The notes under the pieces: model-generated
What the model was told of the DNA's origin: nothing
The model's database searches: none
The model's input: only the letters and a program-made list of their open reading frames with translations
In this document: positions 21,939 through 34,185 of the stretch, piece by piece
How the letters are laid out: each line of letters starts with the position of its first letter
Position numbering within the stretch: position 1 is the stretch's first letter
Origin: Timema cristinae
Taxonomy: Eukaryota; Arthropoda; Insecta; Phasmatodea; Timematidae
DNA: 64,000 nt
Reading direction: 5' to 3'
Assembly: GCA_039000515.1 (NCBI GenBank)
Contig: JBCFYV010000100.1
Coordinates: 28,880,421 to 28,944,420 of the forward strand
Program-made: the position numbers and the translations under genes

Positions 21939-22689
21939 TATCTCCATGTTCACTAACAAATTAATCCAAGAGGATAGCAGAGCGTAAACTCACCCTCAAT
22001 CACGTTGAGGTGGGGAAAAGCAAACCACTCCAAGTGCAATCAAAATAGTTCAAGTTTATGTAGAAACGACTATAAAATAATTATCACACAGTTGGCCAAT
22101 GTCGTGGGGAAAACTTCGAATCATTTTACTTTTTCTATTATCAATGCAAGACAAATAGTAAAAGTGTACGATATTTGTTAATTTTAAGAGTAAAATTAAA
22201 TTTAGCAAAGAATTAATAATTAGTTAATGTGTAATGTACTCTACAAACACCTCCATCAATGTCCGAAAACAAGGATTTTCATATATTTAATTTTTTTACT
22301 CGATGCAGTTGCAAATAGGTCTACTTGAGATTATTTTAAATGTTCTCGGGGTCTACAAGACTATAGGCTAACTAATTATTAATAAATTACTATAGGTATT
22401 TTTTTGAGTATACTAGGCATAACAACGTTTTTATTTATAGTACGATAAAATTATTTTTGTTTGAAATTACTCTTACAAATAAAAACTTTTATTATATAAG
22501 CTCAAACAAAAAAGTACAACACTAAATAAGCTTTTGGTATTATAAATAAAAACGTTATTATGTATGAATTAAACAATAAAATAACTATCAATAATTTGTT
22601 AATAATGAGTTAGTCTTTAGTCTTGTAAGCTTTGTGTACTGCACCAAATAAAAACAAAATCAAATCGTATGTTTTGTAAATTAAAATCC
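21939..22689. other. AT-rich sequence, nothing recognised
   Basis: No repeat family shared with the rest of the window, and no exon candidate. Confidence 0.3.
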
Positions 22690-22693
22690 TTAC

Positions 22694-22948
22694 GCGGGGT
22701 TCAATCCTTGGTCCCAGCACAGATGTATCTGATTGCCAAACCCTTCCTTCACCTCTGACAAGACGTGTATTAATCACAACTTGTGAATGTGTGGAATGCC
22801 AGGCCTCCACAGTGGTTCGGATCCTACGTTAAACTGTAGGTCCTCCATTTCATCTAGCAATCAACTTACCATTGCACATTAGCGTAAGTTCGTATTAACC
22901 GAACGGGTAGTAAGACGCGGTGCTAATAATAACAATAATAATAATAAA
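22694..22948 (+). mobile_element. SINE-A, truncated at the B box
   Basis: Begins GCGGGGTTCAATCC, so the A box is missing. Body, tail GAACGGGTAGTAAGACGCGG and a short AAT/AAC run follow. Confidence 0.85.
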
Positions 22949-23599
22949 AAAATACTTTTTTTTTTCAGGCACTGCTGAAGGTATTTATACAGTACAGTCA
23001 GTTCATACCTTGAGCGAGTGTCTTCGTGACCCTAACGTACCTCTTAACGTCGAAAAACTAACCAGCCGGTCCTTACTGGCAGACACCCTTCAAAATCTCT
23101 TGTGCAGTCAAGACAAAGAATGATTCAGTTCTCTCCTGGCAAGAGCACACACACCTCATGTGTCATAGAAGTGTTCCAAGAACTGACTGAGAACACTTCA
23201 CAAGTAAGGCTATCTGGGTTCTTTGGTCTCTGAAGGGCCAAGGAAGCTTATCTTTGAGGCGGACCATTATACAGTGAGCGTACTTATGATTTACAGACAG
23301 AACAAGCCACGTTAATGTGCTCCTTTTTAAATATATAGTAAGTCCTTTACCTGGTTTATTCGTTTCTATGGTATCCGTGCAAGTTGAAAAACCGCGTAAG
23401 TCGAATGGTGATTAGATACGTTACAATACACTTCTTACAACTGTGAATACATCTATTTGTATCACTTACACGTTTATCTGAATATTTAAAGTTATACTCT
23501 TTTTTTTTTTACAATAAGTACTACGTAGGTATACTAACAAGATGAGACTTGCGTTCAAAGTAGAAACAAAATGGCGATGACACCACTAACTTTGCGTCA

Positions 23600-23673
23600 G
23601 ATTACTAGGAACGCCATCGATTGTGTTTCAAGTGGTAGTCTACTTGATAGATGGCGTTGCTAGTCGTAATCAA
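23600..23673. repeat. Imperfect hairpin, about 23-bp arms
   Basis: GATTAC.CTAG.AACGCCATC on the left pairs with GATGGCGTTGCTAG..GTAATC on the right, with a loop of about 26 bases. It may be the core of a decayed MITE. Flanking 22949-24047 otherwise shows nothing recognised. Confidence 0.45.
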
Positions 23674-24047
23674 AGTACCTCCACTGTGCAGGCCAATGTA
23701 TGAATCCGTGTAAGTCAAGCACATCCTGATACTTTATATAAAACTTATTTAAACTAGGAAAAATTATTCTAGTCAAGTTCAGAGTATCCCTGGGAGAATT
23801 AAAGTGTCAAATAACACCTAAATTTCACTTATTATTAGATATCTAGGTGAGTACTCAAAACGCTGAGAATGGGAAATAAAGCTGAGTACTTGAGAATAAA
23901 AAGCCAAAATGATTTTTCAATTTTAATTTTATAAGAATACTGGATATATAAGTATCTGAGTCTATTAAAATGTAACACTATGTAAATTATTTATTTTACA
24001 AAACATTATCATAACATTAGTTTTTCATCGAAAGATGTACACATTTA

Positions 24048-24208
24048 ATTGTTAGGGAAGAAAAAATCCACCCGGATTTGTAGGGAGGAAGATTTGAACA
24101 CCATTTAATAAAAATCCCTCTCAGAACATTCAGCCGGGAAACGAACCTCATCCTCCCCGTTATCGGAAAACCATACTAGATGATAATTACATCTACTGGT
24201 ACCCGTTT
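24048..24208 (-). mobile_element. SINE-C remnant
   Basis: Body and head with decayed B box (GGAAACGAACCTCATC). The tail is absent. Confidence 0.5.
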
Positions 24209-24570
24209 TGTGATATTTATTTTTAAAAAAAATTAAAACTACCAAGTTCTTTGATGTTTGTGACCTAGACTGTCAACCCTGCTTTTGGGGACAGTCCCGG
24301 AATAATACTATAACGATACCAGTTTTTATGCTGATAATGATGCGGATGTGGAACCGTTTATGCCTTACAGTTGAGCAGTAATCATAACGATACCGTTTTA
24401 TATGATGACGACTTGTGCATTCCTTACTACGCACTTGTTATCACACGGCTATGACAATCTGATTTTACGTGTATTTCTTACTGTGGGATTATTTACTGTT
24501 TTATTGTTGAAATTAGTATAGATTTAACATTGTACACGATTTATTTTATTAATTGCACTTCAGTATTGTA

Positions 24571-24858
24571 TTATTATTATTATTATTATTATTAGCACCG
24601 CGTCTTACTACCCATTCGGGTTATACGCACTTACGCTAATGTGTAATGGTAGGTTGATTGTGAGATGAAATGAAGGACCTACAGTTTAACGTGGAATCCG
24701 AACCACGGTGGCGGCCTGGCTTTCCCCACATTCACAAGATGTCTTGTCAGAGGTGAAGGAAGGGTTTGGAAATCAGATAAATCTGTGCCGGGACCGAGGA
24801 TTGAACCCCGGCCGCCAGCATAGAAGTCAGACACCTTAACCCTAGACCACCAGGTCAC
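24571..24858 (-). mobile_element. SINE-A, full-length with 15-bp target duplication
   Basis: CACTTCAGTATTGTA is exactly repeated at 24556-24570 and 24859-24873. This is the cleanest insertion in the window and a good reference copy for the family. Confidence 0.96.
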
Positions 24859-24873
24859 CACTTCAGTATTGTA

Positions 24874-26200
24874 AATTTAATATTAAAATAAAGTTTTTTG
24901 TTTATTTACTAACTGATGCAGAGGGCCATAGTGGCAGCCAGCACATCCCTTGATTTTCCAATAGAACGAAAGGAGTTTTTTTAAAGAAAGAAAGTTTTAA
25001 AACGTAATATATTGAAATTGCTTCTGAAAACCCCTGATCATCCATGGATGAAATATTAAAAGAAAAATTTACATACAGTTATTTAAAGAAAAATACACTT
25101 CATCCATGACTTTTTGAATATAAGAGAGGGGTACAAAACAGTATCATTACAAGACCTAGCACTATAGTAGAGCAAAGATTCATAAAAATCAAGTAGGTTT
25201 ATAACGTAACCGGGTGGAAATTCCAATACAATGTGTTGTGACTTCCTCTATAAATTACATCAGTTGATTCACAAATATTCATTCAACGTTCCTATATCAA
25301 ATACCTTACGTTTCCCACGCATCTAGGTCTTAGTGATCAACAAAAATGTATGAAATTTTGGACTTTTCAGACTAAAAGATTTCAAATTTTAAACTATTTT
25401 TTCAAGTCGATATATGTGTAGGTTCATACAAAAAGTTTTGTGTTAATTCCAGTTAACGCCAAACTCGCTATAAAAGATATATCAATATCCAAACTAGGCC
25501 AACATTTTATTGGCATTATTTCAGATCCCTATAAAGCCCTCTTAAGTCCCGGCCTAATTTTGACCCTTATTTGTTAAATGAATTAATGAAACTCAAAATG
25601 TGTATGAGTTAAATATAACTATTTTTATTCAAACCATTTGATAACAGTTTTAAATGTAAAATCTAACAATGGACATCAGCAGAGCCGGGAAGAGTGTTTT
25701 TCACTCATTTTGACTTGTTTTTATAGACGTTTAGTTGTTAGTGTGCGTAGACAAGTAAATTATAATTCAAAAGCTTAATGTATTGATTGTGTTAAGTGTC
25801 ACAAACATAAAAACTTCATGGCACAAGCTTGTAATCGAGGCATATCAACCAAGAGGCCACCGTCCCTTAGCAAAGATATCGCCAATAGAGGTTGTCATTT
25901 GAACAGCACAAACTCTCTGGCCATTAATTTAACTTTTTTAGACCAGTGCTGCTACTTTTTCAATCAAGTACTCCTCATTTGTCCTCAAGAGGCTGAGTTG
26001 ATCCCGTGCCAGACCTACTGTTTCACATAAAATCTAGAAGCGTCGTGTATTGAACCCTGGACCTCTAGATATGTAGCTTGGAAACAATATTATAAAAAAT
26101 ACTATTATAAGGTTTATAATTCAAATGCCAGCTATCTTCTCCACCTCCCATCAATGATTTTAAAGGGAATGTTCCCAAAAATGCCAAGACATAAAAGGTC
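24874..26200. other. Unique-looking AT-rich sequence
   Basis: No exon or repeat that I can support. Short reading frames show no known domain. Confidence 0.3.
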
Positions 26201-26204
26201 ACTT

Positions 26205-26410
26205 TGTGTTAACATCCCCTCTCTCCAGAGAATCGACACTCCTCCATGTGTGGTCAACTATTTGTGTATTGCGGGCCGACCACGTTCATCTGTCGAAACC
26301 ACTGCCATGTCTTTGTTTGTATCCCGATAGTTGCCGGGGGACCTCCCACCCAAACGGGTCTCTTCAAATCAGCGTGAGATCTGTTCCACGATGAGCAACT
26401 AAATTAGTTT
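26205..26410. other. GC-richer island of unknown role
   Basis: About 200 bp with raised GC and CpG against an AT-rich background. It has no recognised coding domain and no SINE similarity. It may be a conserved regulatory element or an unrecognised exon. Confidence 0.2.
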
Positions 26411-26543
26411 AGAATGGCGGGAAGTGAAACGGAACAGTTTTTCCTGTACTAAAATACAGGACAGTTATTGGGAGAACATAATAATCTGTGTGACTGGTTA
26501 AGTGGAAAAAATATAATGTGATTAAAAAAAGAGCCATTACATC

Positions 26544-26934
26544 TTAAGGTGAGAGTGTTGGGAACATAAGTTAAGGGGAGTATTTTTGCATTTTGTATTT
26601 TTATATCAAAACTTTTTTTGGTCAAACTAAATCAAATAAGTTCAATACACACATAAGAGTTTAATTTCTTCACATGGTGACGTCAACATTTCTTAAATAT
26701 AGTTCAAGGGTTTCCTGGAATTTATTGACAACTTTTTCCCTTCATTTAAAATGTTTTTCATCTAATGCCACTACGCTCATGACAGATATTCAAACAGCTG
26801 TTGATAAAATCATGTGAAGAAAATTAAACTTTATGTTTCTATAGAGTAGTATTTTATTTATTTTGGCCGAAAATATTTGTTCTATAATAATTAGGAAAAT
26901 ACATTTTATCACGTTCCCTACAGTCCCACCTTAA
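26544..26934. mobile_element. MITE-like element with long inverted repeats bounded by TTAA
   Basis: The left end TTAAGGTGAGAGTGTTGGGAAC matches the reverse complement of the right end GTTCCCTACAGTCCCACCTTAA. The arms also share CATGTGAAGAAA and TTATTTATTTTGGCC segments. TTAA at both ends is what a piggyBac-type target would leave, but that assignment is inference. Confidence 0.65.
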
Positions 26935-27399
26935 ACTAGGTCCCCCCCCCCCCCTTGATGAAGTGGAGATCAAACCCCTTTCTTTTTTCCCTCCAATTTT
27001 ATTATGTTTGCATTCACCAGTATAATTCCCATTAGATCCACCATATCTCTATTTTATTCTCTAATATAGAGAAAATATTGTAAATGTGAACATTTTCTAC
27101 TTCAAGAATGTGATGAATCTTGACTTTTATGAGTCCGCAATTTAAAAAAATATTTGTACCTGGTGTCAAACCTAAAACGGTTTAATGCATTTCATTCAAA
27201 CTTAATAATTAGATTTTATACTGTCACATCTCGAGGTTGAAGCGTGATTTTAATCCAAGCCCTAAAATTTAGGGTAACTGACTTATGATTGCTTGTTGAA
27301 AACTCCTAATATTTGGGTAGTTTTTAAATCATTTGTAGCAATGTTTACTTGTCTTTAGGATAAAAATTAATTCAAGTAAGATTGTTCTAGAGCCTTAAA

Positions 27400-27884
27400 T
27401 CTATACTTATAAAATAACATGTCCTGATTGACTGACTGACTGATTCATCATCGCCGAGCGCAAACTATCAAGGCTACAAGCATGAAATTCGGACTGTATA
27501 TTCATTTTGTTATGTAGGCACCCACTAAGAAAGTATTTTAGAAAATTCCACCCCAAAGGGGTCAAAATAGGGGATGATAATATGTATGATAATATGTATG
27601 AAAGTCCGTCATTTTGAAAGTTACATAAACAAAATTTTGTATTTCGGTTATTGACCTAAAACAAATAAATACGTGTTTCAGGAATTTTGGAAATTTTATT
27701 TAATAAGGGATGAAAAAGGGGGTGAAAGTTTGTATCGGACTTGCATTAATTTTGATCTGAGGTCAAGTTATGGTCATCAACGTAACGTAATATTTTAAAT
27801 TAATCTGTAAATACATATGTATATTTTCGTATTTGTATATAATCAACTTCCACGCGAGCAAAGCCGCGGGCAACAGCTATCTAG
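27400..27884 (+). mobile_element. Non-autonomous Helitron (copy 2)
   Basis: Same ends as copy 1 (TC...CTAG between A 27399 and T 27885). It differs mainly by a shorter (CTGA)n tract and a handful of substitutions. Confidence 0.87.
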
Positions 27885-27897
27885 TACTACTATATGA

Positions 27898-28144
27898 GAA
27901 TAAATGACACCTTGTGTGGTTGTGGCATAGTGATGAGAGTTCCTGAATCAAATACAGATGCCCTGGTTTCAATCCCTGACGCTTCCAGTAACTTATGTGA
28001 AGCAGTGGGTTTGGACCGGGGTCAAACTCAGCCTCGTGAGGACAAATTAGGAGATACTTTAATAAAAAGGTAGCGTCTCCGATCTAGAAAAGTGAGATTA
28101 ATCCCTGATGGGCCCATTGTGCTGACCACATGACACCCTCTATC
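27898..28144 (+). mobile_element. tRNA-derived SINE, fifth family
   Basis: A tRNA-like head (TGTGGCATAGTGATGAG, B box GGTTTCAATCCC) is followed by a body with CGTGAGGACAAATTAGGAG, GGTAGCGTCTCCG and GTGCTGACCACATG. I recall similar bodies from orthopteroid insect SINEs. It lacks the shared A/B/C tail. Confidence 0.6.
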
Positions 28145-28150
28145 CACAAA

Positions 28151-28171
28151 TTATTATTATTATTATTATTA

Positions 28172-28212
<41 letters not shown>

Positions 28213-28335
28213 GCGCCGCGTCTTACTACCCGTTTGGGTTATACGCACTTACGCTAATGTGTAATGGTAGGGGTATTGTGAGATGAAATGGAGGACCTAC
28301 AGTTTAACGTGGAATCCGAACCACGTGGAGGCCTG
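28151..28335 (-). mobile_element. SINE-A, 5'-truncated, first of a pair
   Basis: Long (ATT)n, shared tail and body. In element sense it starts at CAGGCCTCCAC. CACAAATTA-type sequence lies at both edges. Confidence 0.82.
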
Positions 28336-28341
28336 CACAAA

Positions 28342-28492
28342 TTATTATTATTATTATTATTAGCACCGCGTCTTACTACCCGTTCGGGTTATACGCACTT
28401 ACGCTAATGTGTAATGGTAGGGTTATTGTGAGATGAAATGAGACCTACAGTTTAACGTGGAATCCAAACCACGGTGGAGGCCTGTCATTCCA
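28342..28492 (-). mobile_element. SINE-A, 5'-truncated, second of a pair
   Basis: Same orientation, separated from the first copy only by CACAAA. Element sense begins GTGTGGAATGAC. CACAAA recurs at 28493-28498. Confidence 0.82.
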
Positions 28493-28498
28493 CACAAA

Positions 28499-29974
28499 CG
28501 TTAGCACTATTATCGCTAACGGCGGTGGCCACCCGGTCAGTATAGATCTATCGTGGGCTTCGGTCATGGAGTTTCTTATTTGAAAACGAATGTTCGATAG
28601 ATCCTTTTTATTTATTCTATTCTTACATCTAAAGAAATGTGTCTCGTTTATTATTAAATTTGTGTTTTTATTTTTCTGTTTTAACTGATAATTGCAGAGC
28701 ATGCATGCATGCATTCAATATCATTATCTTGTTCGCCGACTCTGTATCTGCTAACGTCATTTACCAGTATACACGTTTGCTAATAAGGATCATTAAAACA
28801 TGTGTTGGCGGCAAAACTAAGTTATGGTTTGTTACCAATCGTGTGTACGTCTAGTTTACAACGACACCACCCACTCAGAGAGATAAAACATCTTTTTGCA
28901 ACTTAACATCTGAGTTAACACTTCACTATTAAATGTCACGTCCGTGGTTATACACACAAGTTAATACGTTTTAAAATAATAACTATCTAAAGATTTAATA
29001 TATGGAGTAGAGATGAGGTGAAATGTTAGAGGAAGTTAATTAGCATTAGAGTTAAGGGTGGTGGAAAACCACAGTTTTTAATACCGTGGTAGGTGCAAAG
29101 AATGCTATGTGCACCACGCAGACTTTCTTTCTTCCTCCTTTACCTACAAATTGAGATAGGACCTATTTACTTAATATACACTGTTGCAGAAACATCATTG
29201 AAAAAAGTGTCCCATTCTACAAAAGAGCATAAATAAAATAATAAATACTGATACAGAAACATTATCGAGGGAAAAAAAAAGTAGAATCTTTGTTCAACAA
29301 AGAGCATAAAAATCAATTCCCTATTTCCTAAACCTCAATTTAAAAATGATATTTGTCTAAAGATCAGAAACTACTAGTTTTATAGAAAATATATTTCAAA
29401 TAAAGGATTTTTATTTTTAATGATAGCCTACTAGAACTTTGCAACGATAAGCTATTTTGTATCTCAAAGAGTTGAAGAGATATGATCAAAATAATTGGAA
29501 ATACCATTAAAGTTAAACATTACCTAATACAAATTTTGATTAAAAAATTGTAAGAGCCTATTAAAAGAAAAATTGATTTGGTATCTTTTGGACCTTTAGT
29601 AAACTACAATTCATTTTAGTGTTAAATATATAATTTCAAAGACTTCGCTGGTAAACGTTATGAAAACACTAGATATCAAGTTTTAGTCCAATATGATAAA
29701 TGGTTTTGGCTCTAGGCATACGTCATCACAAAAAAAAAATACTTTTTGGGGTTCAGTGGGTCATGAAATGACTATATTCATCAAAATCTCGAATTCGACT
29801 TTTTTGACGTTCACAATACTTTTCTCTCTATCCGAGGGGTCGCGAGAAAGTAAAATTTGATGCACCCAGAACTATTAAATTAATATAATTTAAAAATTTA
29901 ATTTTTCAATTTGCTAAGTTTTAGTCAACAATATGTAGCAATTAGGTCAGAATCAACTAGTTTAGGTGTATTGG
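28499..29974. other. AT-rich sequence, nothing recognised
   Basis: No exon, no clear repeat family and no long inverted repeat. Confidence 0.3.
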
Positions 29975-29988
29975 TAACAAGGAAGTTA

Positions 29989-30250
29989 CCCGCCTTGGTG
30001 GCGTAGTTGGCTAACGCGCTAGTCGTGTTGAGCTCGACTGCTGAGGACGGGGAGATCAAGGTTCGAATCTCGGTCGGGTGAACTGGAGTGGTTTTTCCTA
30101 AATGGTTTTCCACTCTCCCTCCACGCAAATGCAGGTTCACTTCCTCTAATTCAACCTTCCCAATTCCTAATCCATTAGCGTAATTAGTACTTAAAGCGTA
30201 TACACCAAACGGGTAGTAAGACGTGGTGCTAAAATAATAATAAAAAATAA
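29989..30250 (+). mobile_element. SINE-B, full-length with 14-bp target duplication
   Basis: TAACAAGGAAGTTA is exactly repeated at 29975-29988 and 30251-30264. The head and B box are intact. Confidence 0.94.
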
Positions 30251-30264
30251 TAACAAGGAAGTTA

Positions 30265-30395
30265 TGGTTAGAACCCCGACTGGGTGTATTGAGTGTATTT
30301 TTCATTTGATGGTTTTTCACTCTACCTCCACGCTATTACCCGTACATTTCCTCTTAATTCTACCTTCTTCCCTACCACAGTAGCGTAGTTAAAAT
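30265..30395 (+). mobile_element. SINE-C 3' half, the host of the SINE-B insertion
   Basis: Starts at a B-box-like GGTTAGAACCCC directly after the target duplication and keeps the body. Confidence 0.55.
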
Positions 30396-30791
30396 TCATT
30401 TAGTCAGGGTTGGTAGTATGACATGGAGGAAAACATTTTATATAAGGCCTGTATCAATTATCTAATCATATTATGTATGGATTATTTGTTTGTGGAATTG
30501 TGCTCCCTATGTACCCTTCATGTTGCATTATTCCACTATGGTATAGCTTATAAGATAAGGCCATAGAGTAGTACGTCAAGGTAAGACTACAACCTTTCAG
30601 GGGTAAACGGAGTGTTCATGGCATTAGATTTGGCCACTACGAGTCCAGAAGCGCCATTTATATCTGTTGAGGCAAAGATCACGGGCCAGTTAAAATAGCG
30701 CTTTGGGTCATAGTTTGGATACCCCTGAAATGGAGGTTGGGTTAAGATTTCTCACACAAAGTACTTTGGGAGTGATTTGGGAATCACTATG

Positions 30792-30985
30792 CGTTTTAGT
30801 TGGTAGGCGTTTGCCTACCGAGATAGAAGCCCTAAGTTTGTTTCCCTTATGGGTGAACTTAAGTGTATTTTTATAAATAGTTTCCCCACTCTCTCCTCAC
30901 GCAGATAAGAATGGTCAATTTTCTCTTCTTTTATCCATTTCCTCCTTGTGTAAACAAACATAAGGGATACTTCAGGCAGGCAGTA
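30792..30985 (+). mobile_element. SINE-C remnant
   Basis: Decayed head, then CCACTCTCTCCTCACGCAGAT of the body. Confidence 0.45.
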
Positions 30986-32149
30986 ATACACGGTGTACAA
31001 AGTATTTTATAATAGCCTAAAGTTGTAAATAAATAATTAGCTTAGCTCTGTATACACATATTAAATATAAAGTGTTCTTCTTTATCTGAGCCTGAAAATT
31101 AATGCTTTACATATACCTGTATAATAAAGTTCTTAGCCTTGGAGATGGCTGTTGTATATTGATAATAATATAGGGCATTTGATACTATATTTATAAAAAT
31201 ATATTTTACCGTTTTATTTAATATGCTTTATTTAAAACATACATATTATTGAAGTTATACTTCTTTAGGCGCGTTATGAAAAAATTATGAGAGTGAAATT
31301 TTAAGATGCGCGCGCATCACTGTAACACAAAAGTAACAGGTTGAAGCTAAACCGCTCATTAATCTCGAAAAAAAAAAAATAAAGGCTACCAACAAAATAG
31401 AAATAGAACCTCTGTTAGTCGCGCATGTTGGTACGCTCGTCGCCTCTAATCACTGTTTTCATATATATAATATTTATCCACATGTTTCTAGTTTAACATT
31501 CACAATACGTGTTTTAGTTTCATACAAGTGCGAATTATATATGTGCTAATAAATTATATTCAGTAGTGATTTAAATTGAATATTTTGATTAATATTATTT
31601 ACTATTCGTAAATATTAGTGAAAAAAACTGTGCTTATAGACTTTTTCAAGTGCTCCAATATAATTGAGGTTAACTATCCGTATGTATTATTTATTAATAT
31701 AAATTAAAATATTATTATTTAACATAATTAATACTAAATATTATTAAATTATTATTGTTAAATATTTATTATTTAATGATGCCAAAGAAGTATAACTTCT
31801 CACGCGCGTACATAAGTACACACACCCAATTTTATAAAGCATGCCTTACAAACTAATTTAACTGAAGACACAGCAAATCCAGTTCAATAAATTGGATATT
31901 CAATCAATCATTTTATAGCAGAACGGATATAAGATTAATAACCAATATTAAGGTCCGAACACCTCAAAATCAAATCAAGGTTCCGTCGACATCTAATATA
32001 ACACTTTGTCCACAAAGAAACCGAGAACAAGGAGCAAATATTCATGTTTATTCTTATTAACAGTAAATTGATGCAAGAAAATATTTTTAGGTAGACCTAC
32101 ACCGCCCTTTACTTTATCCACCCGGACAATTATCAGAACCACCCGAAAA
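30986..32149. other. AT-rich sequence, nothing recognised
   Basis: Very AT-rich in the middle (31500-31790). No supported feature. Confidence 0.3.
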
Positions 32150-32335
32150 GCTAAGGATGAAGACGTTAGAATTTATAGGGAATTTAATATCATTTGCGTG
32201 AAGGGAAAGTGAGTACTAATTTTAAAAAAAGATCACCTTAGTATACCCGACCAAGATTTGAACATTGACATCCCAGAACTAGCAGAGTAAACGAAACTAA
32301 ACTAACACTTTAGCCCACTAATACATCGGATAACG
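32150..32335 (-). mobile_element. SINE-C remnant
   Basis: Body (ATTTGCGTGAAGGGAAAGTG) and B box (CAAGATTTGAACATTGAC). Confidence 0.5.
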
Positions 32336-32654
32336 CTGTAATTAAAAATGTTTTGAATGCAATCCCTTCGTCGTAAATACTAGCTCTGTAAGAAGGTATA
32401 CATGTAGCTCACATGAAACACGTAGGTTACAAGAGAGGACAAAAAAATATTTATCTTACAGCTGACAAAATCAACGTCATTTATCAAAAAGGACAACTGC
32501 AGAGCACAATGTTTCGGCGTATCAATACAAGAAAGCATATTTATAGTGACAAAATTTTAAACTATCAAATTAAATTCTTTCTATAGTGAGCTAATTTACT
32601 TCCTACCCTATGCCGTATAAACTGGAAAGTTCATTGTCACACTTACCAAAGTAC

Positions 32655-34185
32655 GCTACCTATCCCTATCTTGAGCAAGTCCTATCCAGTCCACCTCATT
32701 ACACCATATCCCTATTATTAGCAAGTTCTATCCAGTCCAACTCATTACACCATATCCCTATCATTAGCAAGTTCTACCCAGTCAAACTCATTACACCATA
32801 TCCCTATTATTAGCAAGTTCTATCCAGTCCACCTCATTACACCTTATCCCTATCATTAGCAAGTTCTAACCAGTCCACCTCATTACACCTTATACCTATC
32901 ATTAGCAAGTTCTATCCAGTCCACCTCATTACACCATATCCCTATTATTAGCAAGTTCTATCCAGTCCACCTCATTACACCTTATCCCTATCATTAGCAA
33001 GTTCTATCCAGTCCAACTCATTACACCTTATCCCTATTATTAGCAAGTTCTATCCAGTCCACCTCATTACACCTTATCCCTATCATTAGCAAGTTCTATC
33101 CAGTCCAACTCATTACACCTTATCCCTATCATTAGCAAGCTCTAACCAGTCCACCTCATTACACCCTATCCCTATCATTAGCAAGTTCTATCCAGTTCAC
33201 CTCATTAAACCTTATCCCTATCATTAGCAAGTTCTATCCAGTCCACCTCATTACACCTTATCCTTATCTTGAGCAAGTTCTATCCAGTCCAACTCATTAC
33301 ACCATATCCCTATTATTAGCAAGTTCTATCCAGTCCAACTCATTACCCCATATCCCTATCATTAGCAAGTTCTATCCAGTCAAACTCATTACACCATATC
33401 CCTATCATTAGCAAGTTCTATCCAGTCCACCTCATTACACCTTATCCTTATCATTAGCAAGTTCTATCCAGTCCACCTCATTACACCTTATCCCTATCAT
33501 TAGCAAGTTCTATCCAGTCCAACTCATTACACCTTATCCCTATCATTAGCAAGTTTTAACCAGTCCACCTCATTACACCCTATCCCTATCATTAGCAAGT
33601 TCTATCCAGTCCAACTCATTACACCTTATCCCTATCATTAGCAAGTTATATCCAGTCCAACTCATTACACCTTATCCCTATCATTAGCAAGCTCTAACCA
33701 GTCCACCTCATTACACCCTATCCCTATCATTAGCAAGTTCTATCCAGTCCAACTCATTACACCATATCCATATCATTAGCAAGTTCTAAACAGTCCACCT
33801 CATTACACCCTATCCCTATCTTGAGCAAGTTCTATCCAGTCAACATCATTAAACCGTATCCCTATCTTGAGAAAATTCTATCCAGTCCAACTCATTACAC
33901 CATATCCCTATCATTAGCAAGTTCTATCCAGTCCACCTCATTACACCATATCCCTATCATTAGCAAGTTATATCCAGTCAACCTCATTACACCTTATCCC
34001 TATCATTAGCAAGTTCTATCCAATCCACCTCATTACACCTTATCCTTATCTTGATCCAGTTATATCCAGTCCACCTCATTACACCTTATCCCTATCTTGA
34101 GCAAGTTCTATCCAGTCCACCTCATTACACCCTATCCCTATCTTGAGCCAGTTACATCCAGTCCACCTAATTATACCCTATATAT
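32655..34185. repeat. 46-bp minisatellite, about 33 units
   Basis: The unit core is ATTAGCAAGTTCTATCCAGT followed by CCACCTCATTACACCTTATC. The period is constant at 46 bp, so the array has no maintained reading frame. Variant units (TCTTGAGC for TCATTAGC, CTCTAACC for TTCTATCC) recur at multiples of 46 bp. Confidence 0.95.

Noticed and set aside
29925..30320. 131-codon minus-strand frame
   Set aside because: Read through SINE-B and SINE-C sequence.
32610..32813. Open frames with periodic S-S-I-Q-S / Y-P-Y motifs (also 33821-34009)
   Set aside because: Translated 46-bp minisatellite; the period is not a multiple of three, so no protein repeat is maintained.
32655..34185. CRISPR-like array
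   Set aside because: The units are directly contiguous with no unique spacers, and the DNA is eukaryotic.
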